DNA from: Golubevia sp. BC0850
Taxonomy: Eukaryota > Basidiomycota > Exobasidiomycetes > Golubeviales > Golubeviaceae
Length of the DNA: 64,000 nucleotides
Assembly (NCBI GenBank): GCA_012976225.1
Contig: JAAVVG010000020.1
Coordinates: 434,001 to 498,000, forward strand
Reading direction: 5' to 3'
The notes beneath the pieces are model-generated. The model saw only the letters and a program-made list of their open reading frames with translations. It had not been told where the DNA came from and ran no database searches. Below are positions 1-10,729 of the stretch, in pieces. The translations under genes were made by a program, and so were the position numbers. How positions within the stretch are numbered: position 1 is the stretch's first letter; each line of letters begins with the position of its first letter.

Positions 1-395
1 CCACGGGCAGTCGCTCTGAAGACTGCCTTGTCTTCACTTTCCTCATCCTTCTCTTCTCCTTTAACCAAATTTCCGACCTCCGTTCTATAATTCTCTCTGT
101 CGACCGCCCAAAAACCGTAAGGGAGTTTAGCTCTCTTCTGTCTCAAGACGTACAGTTCTTTCCCATCTGCATCTTCCACTATCGCCCCTTTCAACTTTGA
201 GAAGAATTTCCCTTTTGCTTGAAAGATTAGTTTTTCTTGAGTTCCTCTTTCTTCGACGACTTTCATATCCATGTAAGAAGCCGATTTCCCAGTCACTTTC
301 ACTTTCAGTTCCACGACGCTGGAAGAAGAGTAGCCAAGCTTGATGCCTACAGGTTCAGAGAGAGCTTTCAAGTTGAAATCTGTTGAGGATGCCAT
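1..395 (-). CDS. LURP-one-related / tubby-C-like protein (3' end outside window)
   Basis: The first 131 codons of a minus-strand gene run off the left edge. The N-terminus reads MASSTDFNLKALSEPVGIKL. It is followed by beta-strand-like segments and a conserved-looking core near residues 65-100 containing FFSKLKGAIVEDADGKELY and LPYGFWAV. That layout, with short hydrophobic strands around a 'GK.F....GA.V.D.DG..L..L' core, is typical of LURP-one-related (tubby C-terminal-like, DUF567) proteins, a barrel fold found in fungi and plants and mostly uncharacterised. The chosen ATG is the first in frame, and no intron is needed in the visible part. It lies downstream of the formylglutathione hydrolase gene on the same strand. 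The family call rests on pattern recognition of a partial sequence, so confidence is moderate. Confidence 0.6.
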   Translation of the reverse strand, partial: MASSTDFNLKALSEPVGIKLGYSSSSVVELKVKVTGKSASYMDMKVVEERGTQEKLIFQAKGKFFSKLKGAIVEDADGKELYVLRQKRAKLPYGFWAVDRENYRTEVGNLVKGEEKDEESEDKAVFRATAR

Positions 396-711
396 TTTTA
401 GTGTAGATGGCTGGAGGTTAGAGGGAAAGGAGGTAGGAAAGATACATCAAGTTCGATTTCTTATATTCTCCTGCATGCACCCCGGAGCACCGCATCGCCA
501 AGGAGGTCAGAGTGACGTCACCTCATGCTTACCATCGTCGCTTTTGCTTTTGAAAGTATCAGAGAGTTTCATTCATTGGAGATCAAAAGCAAGTAACGAT
601 TTGTATAGACAAAAGTAGAAAGAGCAGAGCGAGCACAGAGAGAGGGTAGAAAAAGCAAGTGTTTAGGTTCTAGAAGAATCTCTACTCAGAGTCTACAGGT
701 CCGCGATTCCT
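396..711. other. Intergenic, nothing recognised
   Basis: About 316 bases between two minus-strand genes, holding the promoter/5' leader of the LURP-like gene and the 3' trailer of the hydrolase. There is one short chance plus-strand reading frame and no repeat or RNA gene that I can support. Confidence 0.5.
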
Positions 712-2162
712 CTACTTTAAATGCTTTGCGTGCCAGGAGATGTGCTCTGGAGCGAAAGTGGAGATGAAGAAGTCTGATAGTTGAAGGGGTGGGGGAGATG
801 AGAGGGTGGCAGAGAACGAATGAACGAGTAGCGGGGTCAGAGATACCGAGAGAGGAACGGAAAGGATGAAGATCAGAAGAGAGAATCAGTACGTAGTTCC
901 ACTATGAAAAAGAGCTGTGGAATGGAGGGAAGATCTCTCACGCCCATCCCTTCATCTTCCCATCTCAAAAAGACTCACAAGAATGATCGTAATCCTCCTG
1001 CATTCTAATCTCAACACTTTCCTTCCCATAACCTAACCCTTTAGCCTTCTCCTCAAACTTCTCAGGAAGCAATTGTTTCTGTTTATAGAAATCATCTCCA
1101 GTTCCACAGTCAATGAGAATGTTCAATTTCCTCTTTCCGCCATCTGTACTACTTCCTAACAATTCAGTAGCATCATGTTGTTTACCTTCTTCAACACCAT
1201 TCTCAAGATAACCCTTGAAAGCCTTTTCTCCCCAAGGACAAGCAGTTGGATTACAGATCGGAGAGAAAGCAGAGGCTGATTTGAACAGAGATGGGTTCTT
1301 GAGGTAGAGAGTCAAGGAGCCGTGACCTCCCATTGAGTGACCGAAGATGGAGGCTTTGGAGAAATCCTAGGAGGTGAGAGAGAGGAGAAAGAGATGGAGA
1401 TGTTAGGAGGTCTTGCCTTGGAGGGAAGAGATCTTGCTTATCACGTCCAAATCAGATTCTCTCCCTCTCCCTCTGATTTGTCCAACGCTTCTACTCATTC
1501 TAATCTTTAGGTATTCTCTTTTCTCTCACAAGACTAGTTACTCTCTAGCTAAGACTACTACTCTCCCTCGCACTCACCAAAGGTAGACCAGCCTTCTTCA
1601 GCTCTGCTGGAACCTCCTTCACGATGTGATCATACATCTTGTAGTTCTTGGACCAAGGAGATTTGGTTGCATTGACATAGAAACCAGCACCTGAACAAAG
1701 TGAAATGAGTGGGTAGGAATGAGTGGGTCAGTGAGTGGGGCTGCTACACTTTCAAAGCTCTACCCTCCCAATCTCCCTTCTATAAGATTCCCTTTCGTCC
1801 ATTTCTAGCTGTAGATCCAAATTCCAATAACTGAGTCTTAAGTTGTACTGACCGCTTCCAAAGTCATAACTTTCATCCTCTCCCTCAATCTTAGCACCTC
1901 TTGGACTTGTATCTGGGAAAACCAAAGCGATGCCTTCCTTTTCAGCAGCTTGAAACATACCACCTTTTTGAGCTCCATTGTCTTCTGTACAGGTCAAACC
2001 GCTTAGGTAGTAAAGGATTGGAACTGGTTTAGAAGAAGTTGCGGTTGAAGGTAAGAATAGATTGAGTTGAGCATCTAATCCACCTAAAACTGAGGAATTG
2101 AATTTGTATTTGGTCAGTAATCCAGAGAAGACTTTGTTGGATGAAACTTTCTCGAATGTCAT
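712..2162 (-). CDS. S-formylglutathione hydrolase
   Basis: Four exons: 2162-1853, 1690-1578, 1366-979, 773-712, encoding 290 residues, the usual family length. The enzyme hydrolyses S-formylglutathione to glutathione and formate, the last step of glutathione-dependent formaldehyde detoxification in the cytosol. Seen in the sequence: the esterase-D core ILYYLSGLTCTEDN, the segment DFGSGAGFYVNAT across the first splice, the nucleophile elbow GHSMGG (Ser about 152), a candidate acid in CGTGDDFY (Asp about 232) and the catalytic His in DHSYFF (about 269) across the last splice. The last exon (YFFISTFAPEHISWHAKHLK) was found only by following the frame across a 205-nt intron; reading straight on from DHS would end early and lose the conserved C-terminus. 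All exon phases match. Confidence is high. Confidence 0.93.
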
Positions 2163-2372
2163 TTTGGAATGAGTCGGTGGGAAGAAGGAAGTATCGGTGA
2201 ATGCGAATGAAAAGGCGTGGGGGTCATTGGACGGCTCGTGCTCAAGGTTCTCTTCGAATTACAATTCAGACAAAAGGCTCCGATTAGCTATAACAGGTAT
2301 AAACAATTTCAACAGAAAACAAAGATTCACAAATTTATCAGCTCCAACATCTTCATCTGCCCCTCAGACCTC

Positions 2373-3108
2373 CTAGATAACCACATCCCAAACCGCCTCA
2401 ATGTTCACAGGATTATTAATCTTATAACCAAGATGTTCTTGTCTTTGAACCACTGAATAATGAAGTTTAGGTCTATGATTTCGAATTGTCCTGTGGCTGC
2501 CCTTGTTAAACCCTATCTCCTTTTTCCACATGAGGGTTTCAGAATCTTGATGACGTTTCTTTATTGGCCAGTATTCCAAGACCCACCAACCCTTAGCTTG
2601 AATCAATTGATCATTAATCGGAGAAAGGGCATCAAAGAAGTCCTCGTCGGTTTCTGTTCCAGAGAAGAAAGTGGGAGAAGTCAGAACTTTTGCCACCAAC
2701 AGAAGAAGTGGTTTTCAATCCTAGACACTCACCTGCTAAACCATCAGGAGCATCTTGAAAAGTTTCAGGCTTGTTCAGGAGTCCTGGAAAATTAGCTCCA
2801 ACAGTTGAAAGTTTGAAGTGTTTTCTATATTCTTTAGCTCTTCTTTGAATAGGTGGTAGATGACCTGCAGCATAAGCATCTATAGCTGAAGGTGAAGGAC
2901 CGCAGACTGGAAGAACTCTCTTTTGGAGAACTGGATAGAGAGTTTCGACATCCAATCCAAGTTCAGCTAAGACGTGAGTGTGAAACAGGATTCCAGTGTT
3001 GCACTTGAAGCTCTCACGAATCATCCATCTCAGAGGAATACGAGCTAGTTGATGACGAGTTCCGTTTGGAACCGAACCTCCTCCTACGTCTGCATGGACT
3101 CCAGCCTT

Positions 3109-3142
<34 letters not shown>

Positions 3143-5086
3143 CCCTGACGTCAACATTCGCCCCAACATTCGCCCACGCGAGTCTTAACTCCCCTTCCAA
3201 TAATTCTTTCCCACCGACTTTGTACTCACAAACCAAACCTCCTCAATGTCAGTAGTTCTTCCCACAGCTCCATCCTCGATAGCATCATACTTGTTAAACA
3301 TATCTTCCAAAGTAGCTTGAGTCATAGATTTAGACATAGTTCTACGTTTTCTAGTTGAATTCGAACGTTGAAGATTTTCCTGGACTGGAGGAGTTGGGAA
3401 CATAGCATTTCCTACCGTTGTGTTACTATTTATTGGAGAATTTCTTCTTCCAAAAGTTTGAACACTAAGTCTTCTATTCATTTTTGAATCTGGTTTCTTC
3501 TCTTCTTGAGGACCATTCTCTCCTGGAATTTCTAGAGCATCGTTTTCTTCCATCCCTACATCCAATTCGCTTTTGACCTTTCCAACTGAACTTCTCTGAC
3601 CCCACAAAGCTTGTTTGAACTTGCTTCTACGTTCATCTAGAGCTAAAGCATGTCTGAAGTAATGGACTGATTCGTTTGAAGATTTTGAGAATGGAAGAAC
3701 TCTTGGGAAGATTCCTACTGAAGCGACAGTGTCAAAACAGCCTGATGATAAGCAGTAAAAGAATCGGAGAAAGAGGTGAGCAAACTCTAAGGAAGGACTT
3801 TTAAGCCCGCTGAGGAAGGATTTTCAAGACGGATTCAAAGCTCACCAAGGAAATGAACGTTGACATCGATGCAGAAGGTTTGCTTGAAACCGCGACTCAT
3901 CTCCCAGCCATAAGGAGTGTTGTCTTTGAACTGCTTGTAGGCGAAAGGAACTTGGGCGTTTGACCCTTTTGGAAGTAGCCCAATCTGTAAAAAAAAATAT
4001 AAAAAGGAACGGAAGACAAGAAGTAAGCAAATAGCCTGTCTCCGTCTAGTTCCAGTAGGCGATAGCGGCGCAAGGAAGAGCTCACCTTGTGAAGCATTCC
4101 AGCTAGGGCTCTTGCGGTGTAAGCCCTGAAAAGGGAGAATTGAGTGGGGGTCGGACAGAAAAATGGAAGTTAGAGACGTCAGATCGCACTCGAGGCCTTA
4201 AACGAGTTCGCAATTTCTGACTCACCCTCGAGAGAATCCCAGTAGGCAAACTCTATCGCCTTCTCTATAATTATTCATGAGGAACTGGAATGAAGAGGAT
4301 GAGAAAGAGGGGCAAAGTCAGTTTCGATGCTCAACTCTGAACGACTCGAGTCAAAAGAAGGATATCGCAGACTTGAACTACATTGAAACAGAAGTGCTGG
4401 CCACCGATCTAGAAGACTCACTTCATAAGCATCACGAACTGAAAGAAAGATTCAGATTGAAAGGCAAGAAGTTAGCCTTTACAGGTCTTTCGGGTTCTCA
4501 CTGAACTCGCTACTCACTGTGCACTCCTAAACCTGATCCGATGGCCATGTCCAAACCTGCTGACATTCCTTTCTTTGTTCTATGGTTTCCAGTATAGGTA
4601 CCTAAAGGCAGGAGATAATTGAGGTTTGAAGTCAGATAAAGTCTCTCGAGCACCAGCTTTAGAAAAACACTCACCCACTCCGCTTTGGTAATAGCACGAT
4701 TGGCTCTCAAAATCTTTTTTGAGAGCAGAGAAGAATTGAACCTGGAAAAAAGGAAGGTGAGCCAGAGAGTCTCAGTTGTTTGCTCGATTGTTTGTCTGGC
4801 GGAGAAAGAGCTACTCTCTCTGGTTCTTGCTCTCTCCTCGACTCTGCTCTCAACTGACAATGTTGGAATTATCACTATCGAATAGATCTCCACTGGACAG
4901 AGAATAAATGGGAAAGAGAGATACGAATCAGCTCCAAATGATAGGGTGAAGTTCATCTTTCCCCTTTTGGGAAACAAAGCCAACTCACGTCCCGTCGAGG
5001 CATAACACGAGCGTTCTTCCAGAACTTGGAGCGCTGGCCTGAGATGAAGCAGCACTGATAGTGTGAGGTACTTTTGTCTGGTTCAT
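2373..5086 (-). CDS. DUF2235 family (T6SS Tle1-like) alpha/beta hydrolase
   Basis: Eleven exons: 5086-4989, 4892-4859, 4741-4675, 4601-4518, 4438-4422, 4284-4226, 4125-4086, 3984-3846, 3741-3230, 3105-2733, 2653-2373, giving 567 residues. Family hallmarks lie in order: LVLCLDGTGDLFDSDNSN near residue 30, FFSALKKD, YYQSGVGTYTG, the nucleophile motif GFSRGAYTARALAG (Ser about 118), CFDTVASVG, and the VWFAGVHADVGGG motif with its expected Asp/His. Bacterial Tle1 relatives are phospholipases; the substrate of the abundant fungal copies is not established, so only 'putative lipase/esterase' is inferred. Exon 5 is 17 nt and is required to restore HIRDAYE between two conserved blocks. The ATG used is the first inside the conserved exon; an in-frame upstream ATG at 5365 would extend it. 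The gene is divergent from the oxygenase gene. Confidence 0.88.
3109..3142. repeat. (GA)n microsatellite with G-run
   Basis: About 12 GA units followed by ten G's. On the coding (minus) strand this is a C-run plus (CT)n that forms the polypyrimidine tract directly before the acceptor of the last-but-one intron of the DUF2235 gene. Confidence 0.9.
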
Positions 5087-5649
5087 AGTTCGAGTTGATG
5101 AGGTCGAGGAAGAGAGGAAAAGATGAAGTGGAGAGGTTGTTTGGAAGTTTTTGGGCGTGTGAAGGTTTGGGTTTGGATTTGGACTTGCGCTAGCGGAGAC
5201 TTCTCTTTCAGTCTCTTCTGCTTTTGGATCGAGAGAATTTCGGATCTGCAGGATCAATTCAGCCGAGAAGAGAAGGAGAAGAAAAGGGGGGCAAGGAGGG
5301 AAACGGAAATGAAATTTGAGAAGGGATGAAAAGCCAACTGACTTCGAATTACATCGGAACGGCAAGAAGCTTTAGACCAAACCTTGTTCGAGTCTCTGCT
5401 TGTTTGGCTTGATCGACACCGAGATAAATCCTCCTCCAGCGATTCGAGCTCCCTACAAACTCCAAATAGAAATCAAACCCTCTCGCCATAGCGGGTGGAG
5501 GTCAGGATCGGGGGACGTTGGAGACTTGGGACGAATGAGAAAACAGCCTTTACAAGAACTTTCTTCTCTTTTTCAAACTCTTTCTCCTCTTCCCTCTCCA
5601 TTCTTTCTCTTCTCCAATTCATTAACCCAACTCGAATCAAATCGCAATC
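5087..5649. promoter_or_regulatory. Divergent promoter region, DUF2235 hydrolase / oxygenase
   Basis: About 560 bases between two divergently transcribed genes. It contains CT-rich stretches just upstream of the oxygenase ATG (5560-5620), a common feature of fungal 5' leaders. No specific operator or TATA box could be assigned with confidence. Confidence 0.45.
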
Positions 5650-6186
5650 ATGGGTGGAATGTCTAGAGTGAGTCATTCTCAAACAGAAGCTCTGCTCGAA
5701 CCAATCACAACTTTTCAAGTTTTACCACTGACTCTTCTCTCTTTCATCCTCTTCCTCCGTCCTGCTCCCCTTCACCTTCTCAATAGTTGATCGGAACTAT
5801 CAAGAGAAAGCCAGCTCGTGCAGCTGATGGTCTGACAGATGAGGAAGCTGGATATTCTCACGTCAAAGACACCTCAATAATGCACGACTTGCGTCATCTG
5901 GGTGGAAAGAACATGTTGAACATGGCTCACGCTCTGAAGGATCTCAGCAGTGGTGAACCAATGGATGATAGAGGTCTCATGCTCGAGCATGGAGGTGAGT
6001 CCAATGTGCATCCCAATGCGTATTTCTCACTTCTCACTTCTCCAGACTTCTCCGTCTAACCACCCCCTCCTCATCTCGCATCTTCCCCTGCAGTCGCCAT
6101 GCTTCAGAGCTTGCCTTCTGTAAGTTCAAAGCAGGGTTGACTTGCACTTGACCTCGAGAGCACCTTCTCGCCACAAGTCTGATTTT

Positions 6187-6239
<53 letters not shown>

Positions 6240-9200
6240 CTCTCTCTCCTTCTCCTTCCCACACAGAACTCCGGTCTTTCCCATGCTATCACCGATGGTT
6301 TCATTGGAATGCTTTTCAACGATCAACCCCATCCATCTGCTTCTATGATTGGACCAGATTTCAAGTATAGAAAGGCCGACGGATCAGGTGAGTTCACTTT
6401 CAAGGTCACTCTTCGAAAGCTTTCGTAACTCAGTTTCTGACCCTCTTGCATCTCGAAATGTTCACAACAGGAAACAATCCTCATTTTCCTGATATGGGAA
6501 AGGCATCATTGCCATACAGTAGAACTGTACCTTCAGTCCAACCAAAGATGGCGACCCCTCCTGATCCCGAATTAGTTTTCGATCAGTTATTGAGAAGAAG
6601 AACCTTCACTGAGCATCCTTCTGGGCTCAACAGATTGTTCTGTGAGTAAAGGGTTTATCTTGATCCCATTGAAAAAAGAACGACAAAGTTTTGGAGCCGG
6701 TCGAAGAAAGAGTGACAAGTACTGACTTCGGAACCTCCGTTCCTCTTCCTCAGTCTCCTTCGCCACCATCGTCATTCACGAATGCTTCGCTACCAACAGA
6801 GCCAAGCCTTGGATCAACGATACCTCCTCTTACGTCGATCTCTCTACTCTCTACGGAAACAATCAAGAAGAACAAAACCAAGTCCGTACCTTCAAGGATG
6901 GAAAGATCCATCCTGATTGTATCAGTTCAAATCGTATCATGATGATGCCACCAGGTGTCGTAGCAGTTCTCATCATGTTCTCCAGAAACCACAATCACAT
7001 CGCTTCCAGACTCCTCGCTATCGATGAGTCTCGCAAGTACGCTCAAGATACCTCGAAGATGACCGAAGAACAGAAAGCTGCTCATCTCAAGTGGATCGAC
7101 GAAGATGTTTTTCAACTTTCTCGTAACGTCAACGTTGGTTTCTTTGCTTCTGTAGTCTTGAAGGATTACGTCTCTGCCATTCTCAACACTGTCAGAGCTG
7201 ACAGCGAGTGGTCTTTGGACCTCGGAAAGGAGATTAAGCAGATGGGAGGTACTCGTTTGGAGCGTGGTACTGGTAACCATGTGAGTGCTGAGTTCGCAGT
7301 CTTGTATCATTGTGAGTAAGAAAGAGGTCCAGAGAAAACGTTGGAAAGAGACTTGGAATGAAGGAAGTCGAGACCTGCTGACGCTTTTCTCCTTCTCCTT
7401 TCCTTTCTCCCTTCGCTTCTTCCTTCCCTGTTCTGATGGTTAGGGCATGCCGCCTTGAGTGCAGCTGACGAGAAATGGATGGAAGACGTGCTTCATGCGG
7501 GTTGCCCTGGAAAGGAAATCGATGACATCACTGTCGACGACTTCAAAGCCATGGCTATGAAGCACGGTCACAAGCTCGTCGCATCTCCGCCTAAGGACTG
7601 GACCTTTGGAGGGTTCGAGAGAGATTCTGAAGGTCGTTTCAATGACGACGCTCTGGCTGAGCTACTCTTCGACTGCTGCGAAGAACCTGCTCATCAGTTC
7701 GGAGCTAGAGGAACTCCTTCTTCTCTCAAAGTGGTGGATATTATGGGACAACTGCAAGCCAGGTGAGTGCAGGAATCCGAATCTCAGCCAGCTTCGAATT
7801 CAAAATTCGAGGGCAGAAGTCAGTGTGAGAATCTTCGACTGACCGCTTGCACCTCCCTCCCATTCTTTCACTTCCATTTCTTGCAAATCAATTCTATATT
7901 CAATTCGAATCAATCAGAGGAGCCTTCAACTGTTGCACGATGAACGAATTCAGATCTTATCTCAATTTGAAGCCATTCGAGACTTTCCTAGAATGGAATT
8001 CTGATCCAGAAATCGCAGACGCAGCCGAGAAGCTCTATGGCCACCCTGATGCCTTGGAACTCTACCCTGGACTACATGCTGAGGAGGCCAAACCATTCAT
8101 GCCTGGTAGTGGAGTGAGTACTTTCAGGGCGCCAGAGAAAAGATTGAAGGTTTCATGCTCGTAGAACAATTAGGCTGATCACTCGTCGCCACCCTCTTCT
8201 CCCACTCCTGACTCAACCTTCTCTCAGGTTCAACCTGGTAAGTTTCTCGACCATCTCACTTAGCAGACTAAGAGTTCTACACCGCGAACCTGTATTCTGA
8301 CCTTCCCTGTCTCATCCTTCTCTCCTTCCCCCCCCCCCTCCTTCCCTTCGTGCTTTCAGGCCACACCGTCGGTCGTGGAATCTTGGACGATGCGGTCGCC
8401 CTCATCAGAGGAGACAGATTTCTAACTCACGACTTCAACTCTACCACTCTAACTTCTTGGGGATTCAATCAACTGAAGCCAGCACCAGGAGCCTACGGAG
8501 GAATCTTAGCAAAGGTCTTCTTCACCAATCTTCCAAACCGTTGGCCTGGAAACTCAACCTATGCTCTACTTCCATTCTATACCCCCAAGGTGATTCGCTC
8601 CATTCTTCACACTAACAAGAAGCTCGATCTCTACGACACTGATCGTCCAAAGCCAGTCAAATATGGAGCTTACTGCGGGGTTAAGACTTACGATGGAATC
8701 AAGAAGATCTTCGAAGGTGAGTTGCTTTTTGAAGACCTTCATTCGATCATTTCTACTTCCGTCTCCCATCCTTTTCTTCCTCATTTCGATCTCTCTTTCT
8801 TTCCCGGCCGTCAGACAGAGATACTTTCAGAGTACCCTACGAGAAGTCGATCAAAGGAACTCTTGGCTATCCATTCATGATCTGTTTCGACGATCACACT
8901 CGTCATGACGATGCTCATAAGAGATTGGCCCAAGCCTTCTTCGAGCCCGACTTCCAGAAGCACATCAAAGATTACTTCACCAAGACTACTCAATTCATGC
9001 TCAAGAAGCACGTCTTGGCCTTCTCCAATAGCTCTCGTCGTCAAATTGATGTTGTCAGAGATGTCTGCAACGTCGTCCCAACTCTCTGGGTTGCTCAGAA
9101 GATCGGGATTCCAATCAAATCGAGCGAGACTCCTCACGGAATCATGTCTGCTGCTGAATTGAGACTTGTTCTGGTAAGTAACCTGATGCACCTGCTTTCG

Positions 9201-10292
9201 ATTGCTTCTACTTATCAATCTGACGATGTCTTCATTCTATTCCCCTGTTGTTTCTCTTCTAGCTCGTCCTCTTCATCTGGTTCTCTTTCGACGTCATCCC
9301 TGCCGCCCACTTCGGCTTGAAGACTGCTGCCAACGAACATGCTGCTTCTTTGGTTCAAATCATCGAAGCTCGTCTCAAGACCAACTCTGGAGTCAAGGAG
9401 CAAGTTCACGACTTCTTCGCCAAAGGAACTTCTTATGAGGTCTCGGCTGAAGCAGATCATTTATATCACACTCTGATCGCTTCTGGAAAGCCGATTCCTT
9501 CTTTGGCTGCTGATATCTTAGGAATGGTCACTCCAGTCATCGGAAATCAAACCCAACAAACTGCTCTTTTGGTAGACTTGTTTTTGACTGAAGGATATGA
9601 GTACGCCAAAGACAGAGTGATCGAGCTATCTCACAAAGATACTGAAGAAGCAGATGAAGAATTGAAATGCTGGGTCAGAGAAGGAATGAGACATGCAGGT
9701 GTAGTTCTTGGAGTACCAAGAATGGTCTCTAAGGATGTAACTGTTGTCGATGGAGACAGAAGCTTCGACATGAAGGTGAGTGGCAAAGAAATGGGCGCCG
9801 AACGGTAGGCGAAATGAGCGGCTTCGATTGTCTAACTTCCTTTCTGTCACTTTTTTCCCTCAACAGGCCGGTGAAAAGATGATCATTGGAATCGCCAAAG
9901 CTCACATGGATCCTAATGCTTTCCCAAACCCGGAGAAATTAGACCCAACACGTCCAAAAGGTGAGTGAAGATAAGGAGAGCAGCTGGGCCAGCTTCAATC
10001 AACCTGTAACTCACGTTCGGTTGCCCTCTTCTCCTTCTCTCCTTCAGATTCTTACCTGTTGATGGGTAACGGTCTCCATTTTTGCTTTGGTGCTCCCCTA
10101 GTTTTCACTTCAATCGCCATGATGCTCAAGCAGATCTTCAAACTTAAGAATATCAGAAGAGCACCGGGGCCTCCTGGAAAGTTCGTGAGAGTCTCAGAGG
10201 AGCTCGGAGAAGCAACCGCTCACCTTTACCTGGACTTCCAATCCCGTGAAACTCCCGTTCCAAGCTCTCTCAAGATCGAATACGACGAGTAA
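5650..10292 (+). CDS. Psi-factor-producing oxygenase (fatty acid dioxygenase-P450 fusion)
   Basis: Fourteen exons: 5650-5667, 5787-5994, 6094-6119, 6267-6387, 6471-6641, 6754-7311, 7444-7762, 7918-8113, 8228-8237, 8360-8716, 8815-9173, 9263-9775, 9867-9960, 10048-10292, giving 1,064 residues, close to Aspergillus PpoA. The N-terminal haem peroxidase-like half dioxygenates linoleate/oleate. It has distal His about 190 in IVIHECFATN, the NDTSSYVDLSTLYGNN segment, and the catalytic Tyr366 with proximal His369 in the motif YHWH. The C-terminal P450 half rearranges the hydroperoxide to diols. It keeps the NQ.Q motif (GNQTQQ), an E..R pair in EGMRHAG and the haem Cys996 in GNGLHFCFG. Products in fungi are oxylipin signals controlling sporulation. 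Exon 9 is only 10 nt. The usual Arg in YRWH is His here. Both domains look complete. Confidence 0.94.
6190..6248. repeat. (CT)n microsatellite in oxygenase intron 3
   Basis: About 58 bases of nearly pure CT, broken once by a TT, forming the pyrimidine tract upstream of the exon 4 acceptor. Likely length-variable. Confidence 0.95.
8228..8237 (+). other. 10-nt microexon of the oxygenase gene
   Basis: GTTCAACCTG, flanked by CTCTCAG upstream and GTAAGT downstream, supplies residues V-Q-P plus the first base of Gly. Without it the exons on either side (ending phase 0 and starting phase 1) do not join in frame. The C-rich run near 8330-8340 lies in the next intron. Confidence 0.8.
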
Positions 10293-10729
10293 GGTTCCTT
10301 GACGCTGTCCACTTTTTCGCTTTCAATTTATAGACCTTTCATCACTTTCTCACCCAATCATGCTTTCAAACAAAACGACACCCCGATGATCTCTTGAGAC
10401 CTTAATGTTATACCTTCATCTTCCGGATTCAATCCATCTCGACGACCAAACAGAACTTCTGATCGAGTGATCCTTCGTTACAAACGAAACAGGAAATCGC
10501 AAAGAGAAGGTGAAACGTTTATGATTCTTTTCGTGTCTATGATGTGATACCCTTTTACATTACAGTGCATCGTTGCGGATAGAGAGAGAGAGAGGTGACA
10601 AGATTGATCTTCGAGAGAAGAAATTGAGTGCAGCCGGGAGTTGCTTTTGAGAGAGTCGTGCGAAGGAGCCGGAGAGTATGCTGACAAGATGGGTGGAGTG
10701 GAGAGATTAAGGCGAGTGCTTCGAATCTT
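10293..10729. other. Convergent 3' region
   Basis: 3' ends of the oxygenase (plus) and the transporter (minus). Only short chance reading frames and a short GA run near 10580 are present. Confidence 0.5.

Noticed and set aside
4988-5365. Upstream ATG at 5365 extending the DUF2235 protein by 93 residues
   Set aside because: The added part is Pro/Ser/Phe-rich without similarity to the family and lies in the likely promoter; the ATG at 5086 sits just before the first conserved strand.
6190-6248. Regular CT repeat as a CRISPR-like array
   Set aside because: It is a simple dinucleotide microsatellite inside a eukaryotic intron with no spacers.
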